From Streptomyces camponoticapitis (lineage in GTDB: Bacteria; Actinomycetota; Actinomycetes; Streptomycetales; Streptomycetaceae): DNA of 64,000 nt. The stretch covers positions 158,659-222,658 of the forward strand of contig NZ_BMMV01000013.1 of assembly GCF_014646115.1 (NCBI RefSeq). The letters are read 5' to 3'. This document shows, piece after piece, positions 1-8,055 of this stretch (positions are counted from its first letter, which is position 1; each line of letters opens with the position of its first letter). The notes below the pieces were generated by a model. It did not search any database and had not been told where the DNA came from. It saw only the letters and a program-made list of their open reading frames with translations. A program made the translations under genes and the position numbers.

Positions 1-2
1 TC

Positions 3-983
3 TCCATGGAGTCAGTCGCGCTGCTGGAGCGCGACAGCGACGTCGACCCGTGGACCCGCGCGGGCAGCGTCGGGCCCCGCCCCGTCGACCGCCCCGACGA
101 GGCCGACGTCGACATGCCCGTCGGCGACCACATGGCGCTGGCGCTCTCCGGCCGGGTGCTGCCCGCCGAGGACCGCCGGGTGCTCTCCGCCTTCGCCGCC
201 CAGGCCGCCGTCGTACTGGACCGCCAGCGACTCGTGGGCGAGGCCGAGGGCGCCCGCAGGCTGGCCGAGGGCAACCGGATACGCACGGCCCTGCTCGCCG
301 CCGTCAGCCACGACCTGCGCACCCCGCTGGCCGCCATCAAGGCCGCCGTCACCTCGCTCCGCTCCGACGACGTCGAATGGTCCGAGGAGGACCACGCCGA
401 ACTCCTCGAAGGCATCGAGAACGGCGCCGACCGTCTCGACCATCTCGTGGGCAACCTCCTCGACATGTCGCGGCTCCAGACCGGCACCGTCACCCCGCTC
501 ATCCGCGAGATCGACCTCGACGAGGTCGTCCCGATGGCCCTCGGCGGCGTTCCCGAGGGCAGCGTCGTCCTGGACATCCCGGAGTCCCTGCCGATGGTCG
601 CCGTCGACCCCGGCCTGCTGGAGCGCGCGGTGGCCAACATCGTCGAGAACGCCGTCAAGTACAGCCCCGACGGCACCCGCGTCACCGTCGCGGCCAGCTC
701 GCTCGGCGCCCGCGTACAGGTACGCGTCGTGGACCGCGGCCCCGGCGTCCCCGACGAGGCCAAGGAACGCATCTTCGAACCCTTCCAGCGCCACGGGGAC
801 GCCCCGCGCGGCGCGGGCGTGGGCCTCGGCCTCGCCGTCGCCCGCGGTTTCGTGGACGCCATGGACGGCACCCTCACCGCCGAGGACACCCCCGGCGGCG
901 GACTCACCATGGTCCTCGATCTCACGGCCGTACCGGGCCTCGCGTCCACCGGCCCCGAACTACCCGCCCACGTCCTCTCGTGA
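3..983 (+). CDS. kdpD: Sensor histidine kinase KdpD, C-terminal part (5' end outside window)
   Basis: This is the C-terminal part of the turgor/potassium sensor kinase that phosphorylates KdpE. The frame is open to the left edge, so the N-terminal KdpD/USP domains and the membrane segments lie outside the window. Visible parts are the end of a GAF-like domain (about residues 45-80), a HisKA dimerisation helix with the phospho-acceptor His in VSHDLRTPLAAIKA (about residue 104), and an HATPase_c domain with N box (NIVENAVKYS), G1 (DRGPGVP), F box and G2 (GAGVGLGLAVARG). The kdpE gene follows after about 30 bp. The kdpFABC transporter genes are not in the window and may lie upstream. Identification is secure from the HisKA signature and the kdpE neighbour. 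Confidence 0.9.
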   Translation, partial: SMESVALLERDSDVDPWTRAGSVGPRPVDRPDEADVDMPVGDHMALALSGRVLPAEDRRVLSAFAAQAAVVLDRQRLVGEAEGARRLAEGNRIRTALLAAVSHDLRTPLAAIKAAVTSLRSDDVEWSEEDHAELLEGIENGADRLDHLVGNLLDMSRLQTGTVTPLIREIDLDEVVPMALGGVPEGSVVLDIPESLPMVAVDPGLLERAVANIVENAVKYSPDGTRVTVAASSLGARVQVRVVDRGPGVPDEAKERIFEPFQRHGDAPRGAGVGLGLAVARGFVDAMDGTLTAEDTPGGGLTMVLDLTAVPGLASTGPELPAHVLS

Positions 984-1012
984 CCGGCGGCACAGCAGAA
1001 AGGCAGGCCACC

Positions 1013-1735
<723 letters not shown>

Positions 1736-1756
1736 TCCGGGGCGCCCGGACCCCGG

Positions 1757-1762
1757 TACGCT
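1757..1762 (+). promoter_or_regulatory. Probable -10 element of a leaderless transcript
   Basis: TACGCT lies exactly six bases before the ATG of the OB-fold gene, and there is no Shine-Dalgarno sequence between them. This is the TANNNT-N6-ATG layout of leaderless mRNAs in Streptomyces. A matching -35 is weak. Confidence 0.45.
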
Positions 1763-1768
1763 TCTTCC

Positions 1769-2155
1769 ATGAGTGCTGAGAAGCCGACCGGCCGCTTCCG
1801 CCGGATGCTCGACCGGCTCTCCAGCTCCCAGGAGGATCTGGAGTCCGAGGAGCTGCGGGAGGACGCGCAGGCCTCGGGCTGCACACGGATCAGTGACTGT
1901 GGCGACCGCCAGATTGTCAAAGTGACTGGTACGTTGCGGACGGTCACCCTGCGTCCGAGGGCCGGCGTGCCCGCGCTGGAGGCGGAGCTGTTCGACGGCA
2001 CCGCGCCGCTGGACGTCGTGTGGCTGGGACGGCGCTCCATCGCGGGCATAGAACCTGGCCGCAAGCTCATCGCATCCGGCCGGATCTCCATGAGCCACGG
2101 CCGTAGGGTGCTGTTCAACCCCAAATACGAACTCCGACCGCTCGGACAGGAGTAG
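1769..2155 (+). CDS. Small OB-fold nucleic-acid-binding-like protein
   Basis: This 128-aa protein belongs to a small family conserved in actinobacteria. An acidic N-terminal helix region (about 1-40) is followed by a tRNA-anticodon/OB-like beta barrel (about 45-125), recognisable from the pattern VKVTGTLRTVTL...LEAELFDGTAPLDVVWLGR...GRKLIASGRI. No catalytic residues are apparent. It could bind nucleic acid or act as a protein adaptor; its role is not known. The start ATG has no ribosome binding site but sits behind a TANNNT box, suggesting a leaderless mRNA. The DUF3159 gene follows after 3 bp, so the two are probably cotranscribed. Confidence 0.8.
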   Translation: MSAEKPTGRFRRMLDRLSSSQEDLESEELREDAQASGCTRISDCGDRQIVKVTGTLRTVTLRPRAGVPALEAELFDGTAPLDVVWLGRRSIAGIEPGRKLIASGRISMSHGRRVLFNPKYELRPLGQE

Positions 2156-2158
2156 CCG

Positions 2159-2911
2159 GTGACGTCAATCGACAAGCCCGCGACGACAGACCCCAACGCG
2201 CCTCAGGGCACCGACCCGCAGAACGACGCCGAGGCGAGGGCCGTGACCGAGGCCGCGCTCTTCGAGGCGTTCGGCGGGGTGCGGGGGATGGTGGAGACGG
2301 TCGTCCCCGGACTGCTCTTCGTCACGATCTACACGATCAACAAGGACCTGCACGCCTCGGCGATCGCCGCGGTCGCGGTCTCGCTGCTCCTGGTCGCGGT
2401 CCGGCTGATCCGCCGCGACACCGTGAAGCACGCCTTCAGCGGCGTCTTCGGGGTCGCCTTCGGCGTGGTCTTCGCGATGATGACCGGCGATGCGAAGGAC
2501 TTCTATCTGCCGGGCATGGTCTACACGCTGGGGCTGGCCGTCGCGTACATCGGCACCAGCGTCGCGGGAGTGCCGCTGATCGGGCTGATCCTGGGGCCGG
2601 TCTTCAAGGAGAACCTGTCCTGGCGTACGCGGAACCCGGGGCGCAAGTCGGCGTACACGAAGGCGAGTTACGCGTGGGGGTTCATCCTTCTCGCGAAGTG
2701 CGCGATCCTCTTCCCGCTGTACTGGTGGGCGGACACGACGCAGCTGGGCTGGGTGCTGGTGTCGCTGAAGATCCCGCCGTTCCTGCTGGCGGTCTATCTG
2801 ACGTGGGTGTTCCTGGCGAAGGCGCCGGCGCCGATCGACGTCTTCGCCGAGATGGAGGCGGAGGAAGCTTCGCGGGAGCGGGAGCGGGAGCGGGAGCAGG
2901 AGCAGCGGTAG
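2159..2911 (+). CDS. DUF3159 family integral membrane protein
   Basis: This 250-aa membrane protein of unknown function starts with GTG three bases after the OB-fold gene. Its N-terminus (1-45) is hydrophilic. About six hydrophobic segments follow (roughly 47-62, 66-82, 95-110, 117-145, 170-190 and 196-220). The C-terminal tail is rich in Glu and Arg (alternating ER, about 230-250). The family is commonly seen next to this OB-fold protein and the TrkA genes in actinobacteria. No transport motif is recognised. Confidence 0.8.
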   Translation: MTSIDKPATTDPNAPQGTDPQNDAEARAVTEAALFEAFGGVRGMVETVVPGLLFVTIYTINKDLHASAIAAVAVSLLLVAVRLIRRDTVKHAFSGVFGVAFGVVFAMMTGDAKDFYLPGMVYTLGLAVAYIGTSVAGVPLIGLILGPVFKENLSWRTRNPGRKSAYTKASYAWGFILLAKCAILFPLYWWADTTQLGWVLVSLKIPPFLLAVYLTWVFLAKAPAPIDVFAEMEAEEASREREREREQEQR

Positions 2912-2966
2912 TCGGTCGCGGTTGTCGGTTGCGGTTGTCGGGCGGGGTTCGGGGTCTCCGGAGGGG

Positions 2967-3258
2967 TATGTCCGGACTGCGTGATTTACGGCGCGCGCAC
3001 CGCTCGTTGGACCCGAGGAGACGTTCTTGTTCCCGCGCCACAAATCAGCCTGAGTGTCCGAACACACCCCTCCTGCGACACCGCCCCCCTCACGCCGTCA
3101 CGTGGCGCCGTTAATGCCACGCTCCGGTCCGCGGGTTGGAAGGGGGACGCGCAGTGGTCGTGTCCGGACACTTGGGCTGATTTGTGTCGCGTGGACGACC
3201 CGGTTCCCCCGGGTCCAACGAGCCTTGCACGCGCCGTAAATCACGCTGTCCGGGCATG
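2967..3258. repeat. Long imperfect inverted repeat (about 97-bp arms, 96-bp centre)
   Basis: The 496-bp gap 2912-3407 contains no convincing gene. The left arm (2967-3063) and the right arm (3160-3258) are near reverse complements: both contain GTGATTTACGGCGCG, GCTCGTTGGACCCG and ACAAATCAGCC in the same order when one arm is reversed. The centre holds a further small stem, CGTGGC...GCCACG. The arms read through in several frames as related peptides containing IYGA..ARWTRG, but this is a consequence of the symmetry. It may be a miniature inverted-repeat element or a dispersed palindromic repeat; no transposase or obvious target-site duplication is seen. Confidence 0.7.
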
Positions 3259-3407
3259 ACCCCGGAGCGGCACCCGGCAACCACCGCAACCCCGGCCGCG
3301 CCGCAGACGCGAACGCCCCCGGCAACGAGACAGCAACCGAGCCCCGCAACCACGCCGGAACGGCGACCCCGCGCCGGAGGCCACCCCGCAACCGCACAGC
3401 GCAAGCG

Positions 3408-4079
3408 TTACGCGTCCTCCCGGCGGACCGACAGCAGGTCCTCCAGTTGTTCCTCGCGTGCCTGCGCGGCCACGAACAGCAGCTCGTCCCCCGCCTCCAG
3501 CGTCTCCTCCGCGTGCGGCGTCAGCACCCGTGAGCCCCGGATGATCGTCACCAGCGACGTGTCCTCCGGCCAGGTCACGTCCCCGACCTGCGTCCCCGTC
3601 ACCGCCGACTCCGGCGGCAGCGTCAGCTCCACCAGGTTCGCGTCGCCGTGGCTGAAGCGCAGCAGCCGTACGAGATCGCCGACGCTCACCGCCTCCTCCA
3701 CCAGCGCCGACATCAGACGCGGTGTCGAGACCGCGACGTCGACGCCCCACGACTCGTTGAACAGCCACTCGTTCTTCGGGTTGTTGACGCGGGCGACCAC
3801 CCTCGGTACGCCGTACTCCGTCTTGGCGAGCAGCGAGACGACCAGGTTGACCTTGTCGTCTCCCGTCGCCGCGATCACGACGTTGCAGCGCTGCAGCGCC
3901 GCCTCGTCGAGCGAGGTGATCTCGCACGCGTCGGCCAGCAGCCATTCCGCCATCGGCACCCGCTCGACCGAGATGGCGGTGGGCGCCTTGTCGATCAGCA
4001 GGACCTCGTGGCCGTTCTCCAGCAGTTCGCCCGCGATGGAACGACCCACCGCGCCTGCTCCGGCAATCGCGACGCGCAT
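3408..4079 (-). CDS. TrkA/KtrA-type potassium channel regulatory subunit (second of pair)
   Basis: This 223-aa cytoplasmic protein has an N-terminal Rossmann RCK_N domain with the nucleotide motif GAGAVGRSIA (about residues 7-16), the acidic residue ending strand 2 (LLIDKA) and the conserved AATGDD loop. A C-terminal TrkA_C (RCK_C) domain spans about 140-220. Such subunits gate K+ transporters in response to NAD(H) or ATP. Its start overlaps the stop of the upstream paralogue by one base (TGATG), so the two are translationally coupled and may form a hetero-complex. No TrkH/KtrB pore gene is adjacent; the nearby APC-type permease at 8056-10107 is a candidate partner by proximity only. Confidence 0.88.
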   Translation of the reverse strand: MRVAIAGAGAVGRSIAGELLENGHEVLLIDKAPTAISVERVPMAEWLLADACEITSLDEAALQRCNVVIAATGDDKVNLVVSLLAKTEYGVPRVVARVNNPKNEWLFNESWGVDVAVSTPRLMSALVEEAVSVGDLVRLLRFSHGDANLVELTLPPESAVTGTQVGDVTWPEDTSLVTIIRGSRVLTPHAEETLEAGDELLFVAAQAREEQLEDLLSVRREDA

Positions 4080-4747
4080 CAGTGACCGCCCTCCTCAGGG
4101 CCCTCGGCGAAAACCGCCTCGACCTTCTGGATGTCGTCCGTACGCATCATCACGTGGACGAGATCGCCCTCCTGGAGCACTGTCTGCGACGTGGGCAGTA
4201 TGGCCTCGCCGAGCCGGGTGAGGAACGCGACGCGGACGCCCGTCTCCTCCTGGAGGGTGCTGATCTTGTGGCCGATCCAGGCGGCCGACGCGTGGACCTC
4301 GGCGAGCTGTACGCCACCGCTCGGGTCGCGCCACAGCGGCTCCGCCCCGGACGGCAGCAGCCGCCGGAGCATCTGGTCGGCGGTCCAGCGGACGGTCGCC
4401 ACGGTGGGGATACCGAGCCGTTGGTAGACCTCCGCGCGCCGGGGGTCGTAGATGCGCGCGGCCACGTTCTCGATGCCGAACATCTCGCGGGCCACCCGGG
4501 CGGCGATGATGTTCGAGTTGTCGCCGCTGCTGACCGCGGCGAACGCGCCCGCGTCCTCGATGCCCGCGTCGCGCAGGGTGTCCTGGTCGAAGCCGACGCC
4601 GTTGACGCGCCGTCCGCCGAAGCCGGAGCCGAGCCGGCGGAACGCCGTGGGGTCCTGGTCGATGACGGCGACCGTGTGCCCCTGCCTCTCCAGGCTGGTG
4701 GCGAGTGCGGCTCCCACTCGGCCGCAGCCCATGATGACGATGTGCAC
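4079..4747 (-). CDS. TrkA/KtrA-type potassium channel regulatory subunit (first of pair)
   Basis: This 222-aa protein has the same RCK_N plus RCK_C architecture as its neighbour. The dinucleotide motif GCGRVGAALA is at about residues 7-16, followed by VIDQDP and the AAVSSGDNSNI loop. The C-terminal TrkA_C domain (about 140-218) contains GEAILPTSQTVLQEGD. It is the promoter-proximal gene of a two-gene minus-strand operon. The pair probably senses nucleotide or second-messenger levels for K+ homeostasis, which fits the kdpDE genes close by. Confidence 0.88.
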   Translation of the reverse strand: MHIVIMGCGRVGAALATSLERQGHTVAVIDQDPTAFRRLGSGFGGRRVNGVGFDQDTLRDAGIEDAGAFAAVSSGDNSNIIAARVAREMFGIENVAARIYDPRRAEVYQRLGIPTVATVRWTADQMLRRLLPSGAEPLWRDPSGGVQLAEVHASAAWIGHKISTLQEETGVRVAFLTRLGEAILPTSQTVLQEGDLVHVMMRTDDIQKVEAVFAEGPEEGGH

Positions 4748-4967
4748 GTCCTCTTTACCCCGCAGTCCTGTTCGCCGAGCTGACCTGCGTAAACACCTGG
4801 TTCACTCTTTCTTCTCCGTGCGCCGGGCCACGGACGGGACAACCGTACGGGGCGCCGCCCGGGGATGAGCTTATGCGTCCGCGCCCTGCCTGCCGTCACC
4901 CGTGTCGGGGAGGCGTCGGGGGACACCCTGAGACGACCCTGAGTTCCCCTCAGCACACCCTGATATG

Positions 4968-5018
4968 TGTCAGGTTTCTTTGACAGGTCCGAACGCCTAC
5001 TGTCAGTCTTCTCTGACA
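4968..5018. promoter_or_regulatory. Two 18-bp operators upstream of the ArsR-type gene
   Basis: TGTCA-N8-TGACA occurs twice, at 4968-4985 (spacer GGTTTCTT) and 5001-5018 (spacer GTCTTCTC). Their centres are 33 bp apart, about three helical turns. Each right arm is followed by GG. They sit 23 to 73 bp before the ATG of the ArsR-like gene and are likely its autoregulatory sites. That both copies have the same arms and spacing argues against chance. Confidence 0.7.
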
Positions 5019-5040
5019 GGTGCTGATGAAGGGGGCTGCG

Positions 5041-5382
5041 ATGCAAGAGGTCCCGACCGGCGACGAGTTGCTGAAAGTGCTCGGCGCGCTCGGCAATCCG
5101 CACCGTATGCGGATCGTCGGCGCGCTCCTGGAAGGCCGTAACTACGTCAGCAGGCTCGCCCGCGAACTGGGCATCGGCCGCCCGCTGCTGCACATGCATC
5201 TGCAGCGGCTGGAGGCGGCCGGGCTCGTCGTCGGGACGCTGGAGCTGTCCGAGAGCGGCAAGTCGATGAAGTACTTCGAACTGACGCCTTTCTGTTTCGC
5301 CCTGACCCCGCAGTCCGTCGCAACGGCGGCTCTGACGCTTCCCGAAGAAGAGAGAACGACCGTGAAGGAGTCCGCGAAATGA
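5041..5382 (+). CDS. ArsR-like winged-helix transcriptional regulator
   Basis: This 113-aa protein has one ArsR/SmtB-type winged helix (about residues 8-85): LKVLGALGNPHRMRIVGALL, the recognition helix region RPLLHMHLQRLEAAGLV, and the wing KSMKYFELTPF. It has no Cys or His cluster resembling a metal site, so the signal is unlikely to be a bound metal of the classic type. The ATG at 5041 is preferred because AAGGGGG precedes it at good spacing; an in-frame GTG at 5020 would fall at the edge of the second operator. The next gene overlaps by four bases (ATGA). Confidence 0.85.
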   Translation: MQEVPTGDELLKVLGALGNPHRMRIVGALLEGRNYVSRLARELGIGRPLLHMHLQRLEAAGLVVGTLELSESGKSMKYFELTPFCFALTPQSVATAALTLPEEERTTVKESAK

Positions 5383-5645
5383 ACGATTCGGGCTGGACGG
5401 ATCTGGCCGGGGCCATCGGCGCCGGCGGTGTGTTCCTGTTCCTCATCGTGGTCGTCTGGCAGGTCGCGGCGACCTGGCGCGCCCGGATGCTCGCGGCGCG
5501 CGAGGAGCAGTACAAGCAACTCGCGGTGAAATACGCGCAGTTGCTGGAGGACAACGTCGAGCTGCACCGCCGCACGCTCGACGAACTCACGCAGGCCCGC
5601 GGCTCCATCGCGTCGATGGAGAAGATGATGCGCGAGATCGAGTAG
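5379..5645 (+). CDS. Small single-pass membrane protein with coiled coil
   Basis: This 88-aa protein overlaps the regulator gene by ATGA, so it is translationally coupled. A short N-terminus is followed by one membrane helix (about residues 12-33, GAGGVFLFLIVVVWQVAATW) and a charged helical tail (about 34-88) with heptad-like hydrophobics typical of a coiled coil. No enzymatic motif is present. The coupling suggests that it senses or transmits an envelope signal to the regulator, or is itself part of the MMPL export system that follows. Function not recognised. Confidence 0.75.
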   Translation: MNDSGWTDLAGAIGAGGVFLFLIVVVWQVAATWRARMLAAREEQYKQLAVKYAQLLEDNVELHRRTLDELTQARGSIASMEKMMREIE

Positions 5646-5672
5646 CCGCCCCGCGGGGCGCCGACTGAAGCC

Positions 5673-5704
5673 GTACGGCCGGGAGTTCCAGCTCCCGGCC
5701 GTAC
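5673..5704 (+). terminator. Strong hairpin terminator
   Basis: A perfect 13-bp stem (GTACGGCCGGGAG / CTCCCGGCCGTAC) with a 6-base loop lies 28 bp after the small membrane protein gene. There is no U-tract, as is common in Streptomyces. It separates the regulator pair from the MMPL gene. Confidence 0.7.
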
Positions 5705-5818
5705 TCATGGAGATCCATCGCTCAGGGCACCACCCCCGTGCGCCGCGGCAGGTCGGCAAACCATCACGCCGCGGTGCGGGAGGAGTGTGCCCTCCACTCC
5801 ATACCGAGGAGATTACTC

Positions 5819-7936
5819 ATGACCACCTTGCCGAAGCGGCTCGCCGGCGCACCCGGCGGCAGCCGCGGGAAGTGGTTCGTCCTGGTCGCCTGGCTGATCC
5901 TCACCGTCGCGCTCGGCCCGCTCGCCGGGAAGCTCGGCGAGGTCGAGGAGACCGGGGCGAACGCCTTCCTGCCCCGTGGCGCGGAATCCGCCGAGGTCAA
6001 CACCGAGCTGGAGAAGTTCCGCACCGACGCGCTGATGCCGGCCGTCGTCGTCTACACCGGCGAGGGAGCCCCGGCGAAGGCCGAGGCGGACCGGGCGCGC
6101 TTCGCGCCGTACGTCGCCGAGGGCGAGCAACTGCCGCCCGCCGCACGGTCCGACGACGGCGAGGCCCTGATGGCCGTCGTACCCCTGTCGCGCGAGGACG
6201 AGATCACCGACACGGTCGACAAGCTCCGCGACATCGCCGACGCCAACGCGCCACCGGGCGTCGAGGCCGAGGTCGGCGGCCCCGCCGCCTCGCTGACCGA
6301 CTCCGTCGCCGTGTTCGGCACCCTCGACTCGACCCTGATGATCGCGACCGGTCTCGTCGTGGCCGTCCTGCTGCTGATCATCTACCGCAGCCCGCTGCTG
6401 TGGCTTTTCCCGCTGCTGTCCGTCGGCTTCGCCGCCGTCATCACGCAGGTCGGTACCTATCTGCTCGCCAAGTACGGCCATCTGCCCGTCGATCCGCAGA
6501 GCGCGGGCATCCTGATGGTGCTCGTCTTCGGCGTCGGTACGGACTACGCGCTGCTGCTCATCGCCCGCTACCGCGAAGAGCTGCACCGTCAGGAGGACCG
6601 GCACGAGGCCATGAGGACCGCGCTGCGGCGCTCCGGCCCGGCGATCCTCGCCTCGGCCGGCACCGTCGCCGTCGGACTGGCCTGTCTGGCGTTCGCCGAC
6701 ATCAACTCCTCGCGCTCCATGGGCCTTGTCGGCGCCGTCGGCGTGGTCTGTGCCTTTCTCGCGATGATCACAATCCTGCCCGCGCTGCTGGTGATCGCCG
6801 GGCGCTGGGTCTTCTGGCCGTTCGTCCCGCGCTTCGGCACCCCCGCCCGCAAGGAGTCCACCGTCTGGTCCCGGGCCGGCGCCCTGGTGGCCCGGCGCCC
6901 GCGCTGGTCCTGGCTGATGTCGGCCGGCGTCACCGGCGTACTCGCCCTCAGCGCCTTCGGCATCGACATGGGGCTGCGGCAGTCGGAGATGTTCCAGGAG
7001 AAGCCCGAGTCGGTCGTGGCGCAGGAGCTGATCTCCGCGCACTATCCGTCGGGCGCGTCGGACCCGGCGAAGATCGTCACCCGCGCCGACCGGGCCGCCG
7101 ACGTCGAGTCGGCCGTACGGGACGTGAAGGGCGTCGCGCGCGTGGAGGACGGCGACCGTACGCCCGACGGGCGGCTCGCCACGCTCTCGGTGGTCCTCAC
7201 CGACGTCCCCGACAGCGCCGCGGCCAAGGACACCGTCGACCGGCTCCGGGACGCGGTACGGACCGTCGACGGGGCCGACGCACTGGTCGGCGGCGCCACC
7301 GCGCAGACCCTGGACACCCAGCGGGCCGCCGACCGCGATCTGCGGACCGTCATCCCGGTGGTGCTGGTGGTGGTGCTGGTCGTCCTGATCCTGCTGCTGC
7401 GCGCCCTGGTGGCCCCGCTGCTGCTGCTCGCGACGGTCGTCCTGTCGTACTTCGCCGCGCTCGGCGCCTCGAACCTGCTGTTCGAGAGCGTCTTCGGGTT
7501 CGCCGGCGTCGACTGGTCGATCCCCCTGATGGGGTTCGTCTTCCTGGTCGCCCTCGGGATCGACTACAACATCTTCCTGATGCACCGGGTCCGCGAGGAG
7601 GCGCTGCGGATCGGCCGCACACGCGGTGTCCTGGAGGGCCTGACCAGCACCGGCGGTGTCATCACGTCGGCGGGCGTCGTGCTGGCGGCGACCTTCGCCG
7701 TCTTCGCGGTGCTGCCGCTGGTGACGATGGCGCAGATGGGCGTGATCGTCGGCATCGGCGTCCTGCTGGACACCTTCCTGGTCCGTACGGTGCTGGTGCC
7801 CGCGCTCGCGCTGGATCTGGGGCGCCGGTTCTGGTGGCCGGGGCGGCTCTCCGCGGGCGGCGACGGGCCGGCGGGGCGGACCCCGGAAGTGCCTGCGGAA
7901 GGTCCCGCGGAAGGGCGCGCTCCGGAGCGTGTCTGA
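5819..7936 (+). CDS. MMPL-family RND exporter
   Basis: This 705-aa proton-driven inner-membrane transporter is of the MmpL/YdfJ type. It has the two-fold RND layout: TM1 at about 20-40, a first extracellular loop, TM2-6 at about 165-335, a second loop, then TM8-12 at about 540-680. The signature motifs GTDYALLLIARYREE (TM4) and GIDYNIFLMHRVREE (TM10) carry the proton-relay Asp-Tyr pairs. The ATG at 5819 follows CCGAGGAG; upstream sequence in the same frame lacks homology. Likely substrates are lipids or hydrophobic drugs. The ArsR-like regulator pair upstream may control it. Confidence 0.92.
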   Translation: MTTLPKRLAGAPGGSRGKWFVLVAWLILTVALGPLAGKLGEVEETGANAFLPRGAESAEVNTELEKFRTDALMPAVVVYTGEGAPAKAEADRARFAPYVAEGEQLPPAARSDDGEALMAVVPLSREDEITDTVDKLRDIADANAPPGVEAEVGGPAASLTDSVAVFGTLDSTLMIATGLVVAVLLLIIYRSPLLWLFPLLSVGFAAVITQVGTYLLAKYGHLPVDPQSAGILMVLVFGVGTDYALLLIARYREELHRQEDRHEAMRTALRRSGPAILASAGTVAVGLACLAFADINSSRSMGLVGAVGVVCAFLAMITILPALLVIAGRWVFWPFVPRFGTPARKESTVWSRAGALVARRPRWSWLMSAGVTGVLALSAFGIDMGLRQSEMFQEKPESVVAQELISAHYPSGASDPAKIVTRADRAADVESAVRDVKGVARVEDGDRTPDGRLATLSVVLTDVPDSAAAKDTVDRLRDAVRTVDGADALVGGATAQTLDTQRAADRDLRTVIPVVLVVVLVVLILLLRALVAPLLLLATVVLSYFAALGASNLLFESVFGFAGVDWSIPLMGFVFLVALGIDYNIFLMHRVREEALRIGRTRGVLEGLTSTGGVITSAGVVLAATFAVFAVLPLVTMAQMGVIVGIGVLLDTFLVRTVLVPALALDLGRRFWWPGRLSAGGDGPAGRTPEVPAEGPAEGRAPERV

Positions 7937-8017
7937 CGTCTGAACGGAGTCCCGGCGTCGCCGACGGTGACACAGGAGGGGCGCCGGGGCCCCTGCCCTG
8001 CCCAGGCGGGGTGGTGC

Positions 8018-8048
8018 TTGCTACGCCGCACGTCGGACGGCTTACGAT
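8018..8048 (+). promoter_or_regulatory. Promoter of leaderless APC permease mRNA
   Basis: A -35-like TTGCTA (8018-8023) and a -10 TACGAT (8043-8048), 19 bp apart, end seven bases before the GTG at 8056. No ribosome binding site precedes the GTG, so the transcript is probably leaderless. Confidence 0.5.
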
Positions 8049-8055
8049 CCTCAAC

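Noticed and set aside
2981..3259. Small proteins encoded within the inverted repeat
   Set aside because: The similar peptides on both strands follow from the repeat symmetry, and no ribosome binding site is present.
5707..8055. Long open frame in front of and across the MMPL gene in another frame
   Set aside because: It is Arg/Pro-rich, lacks any domain, and is the GC-rich shadow of MMPL; the APC permease truly starts at 8056.
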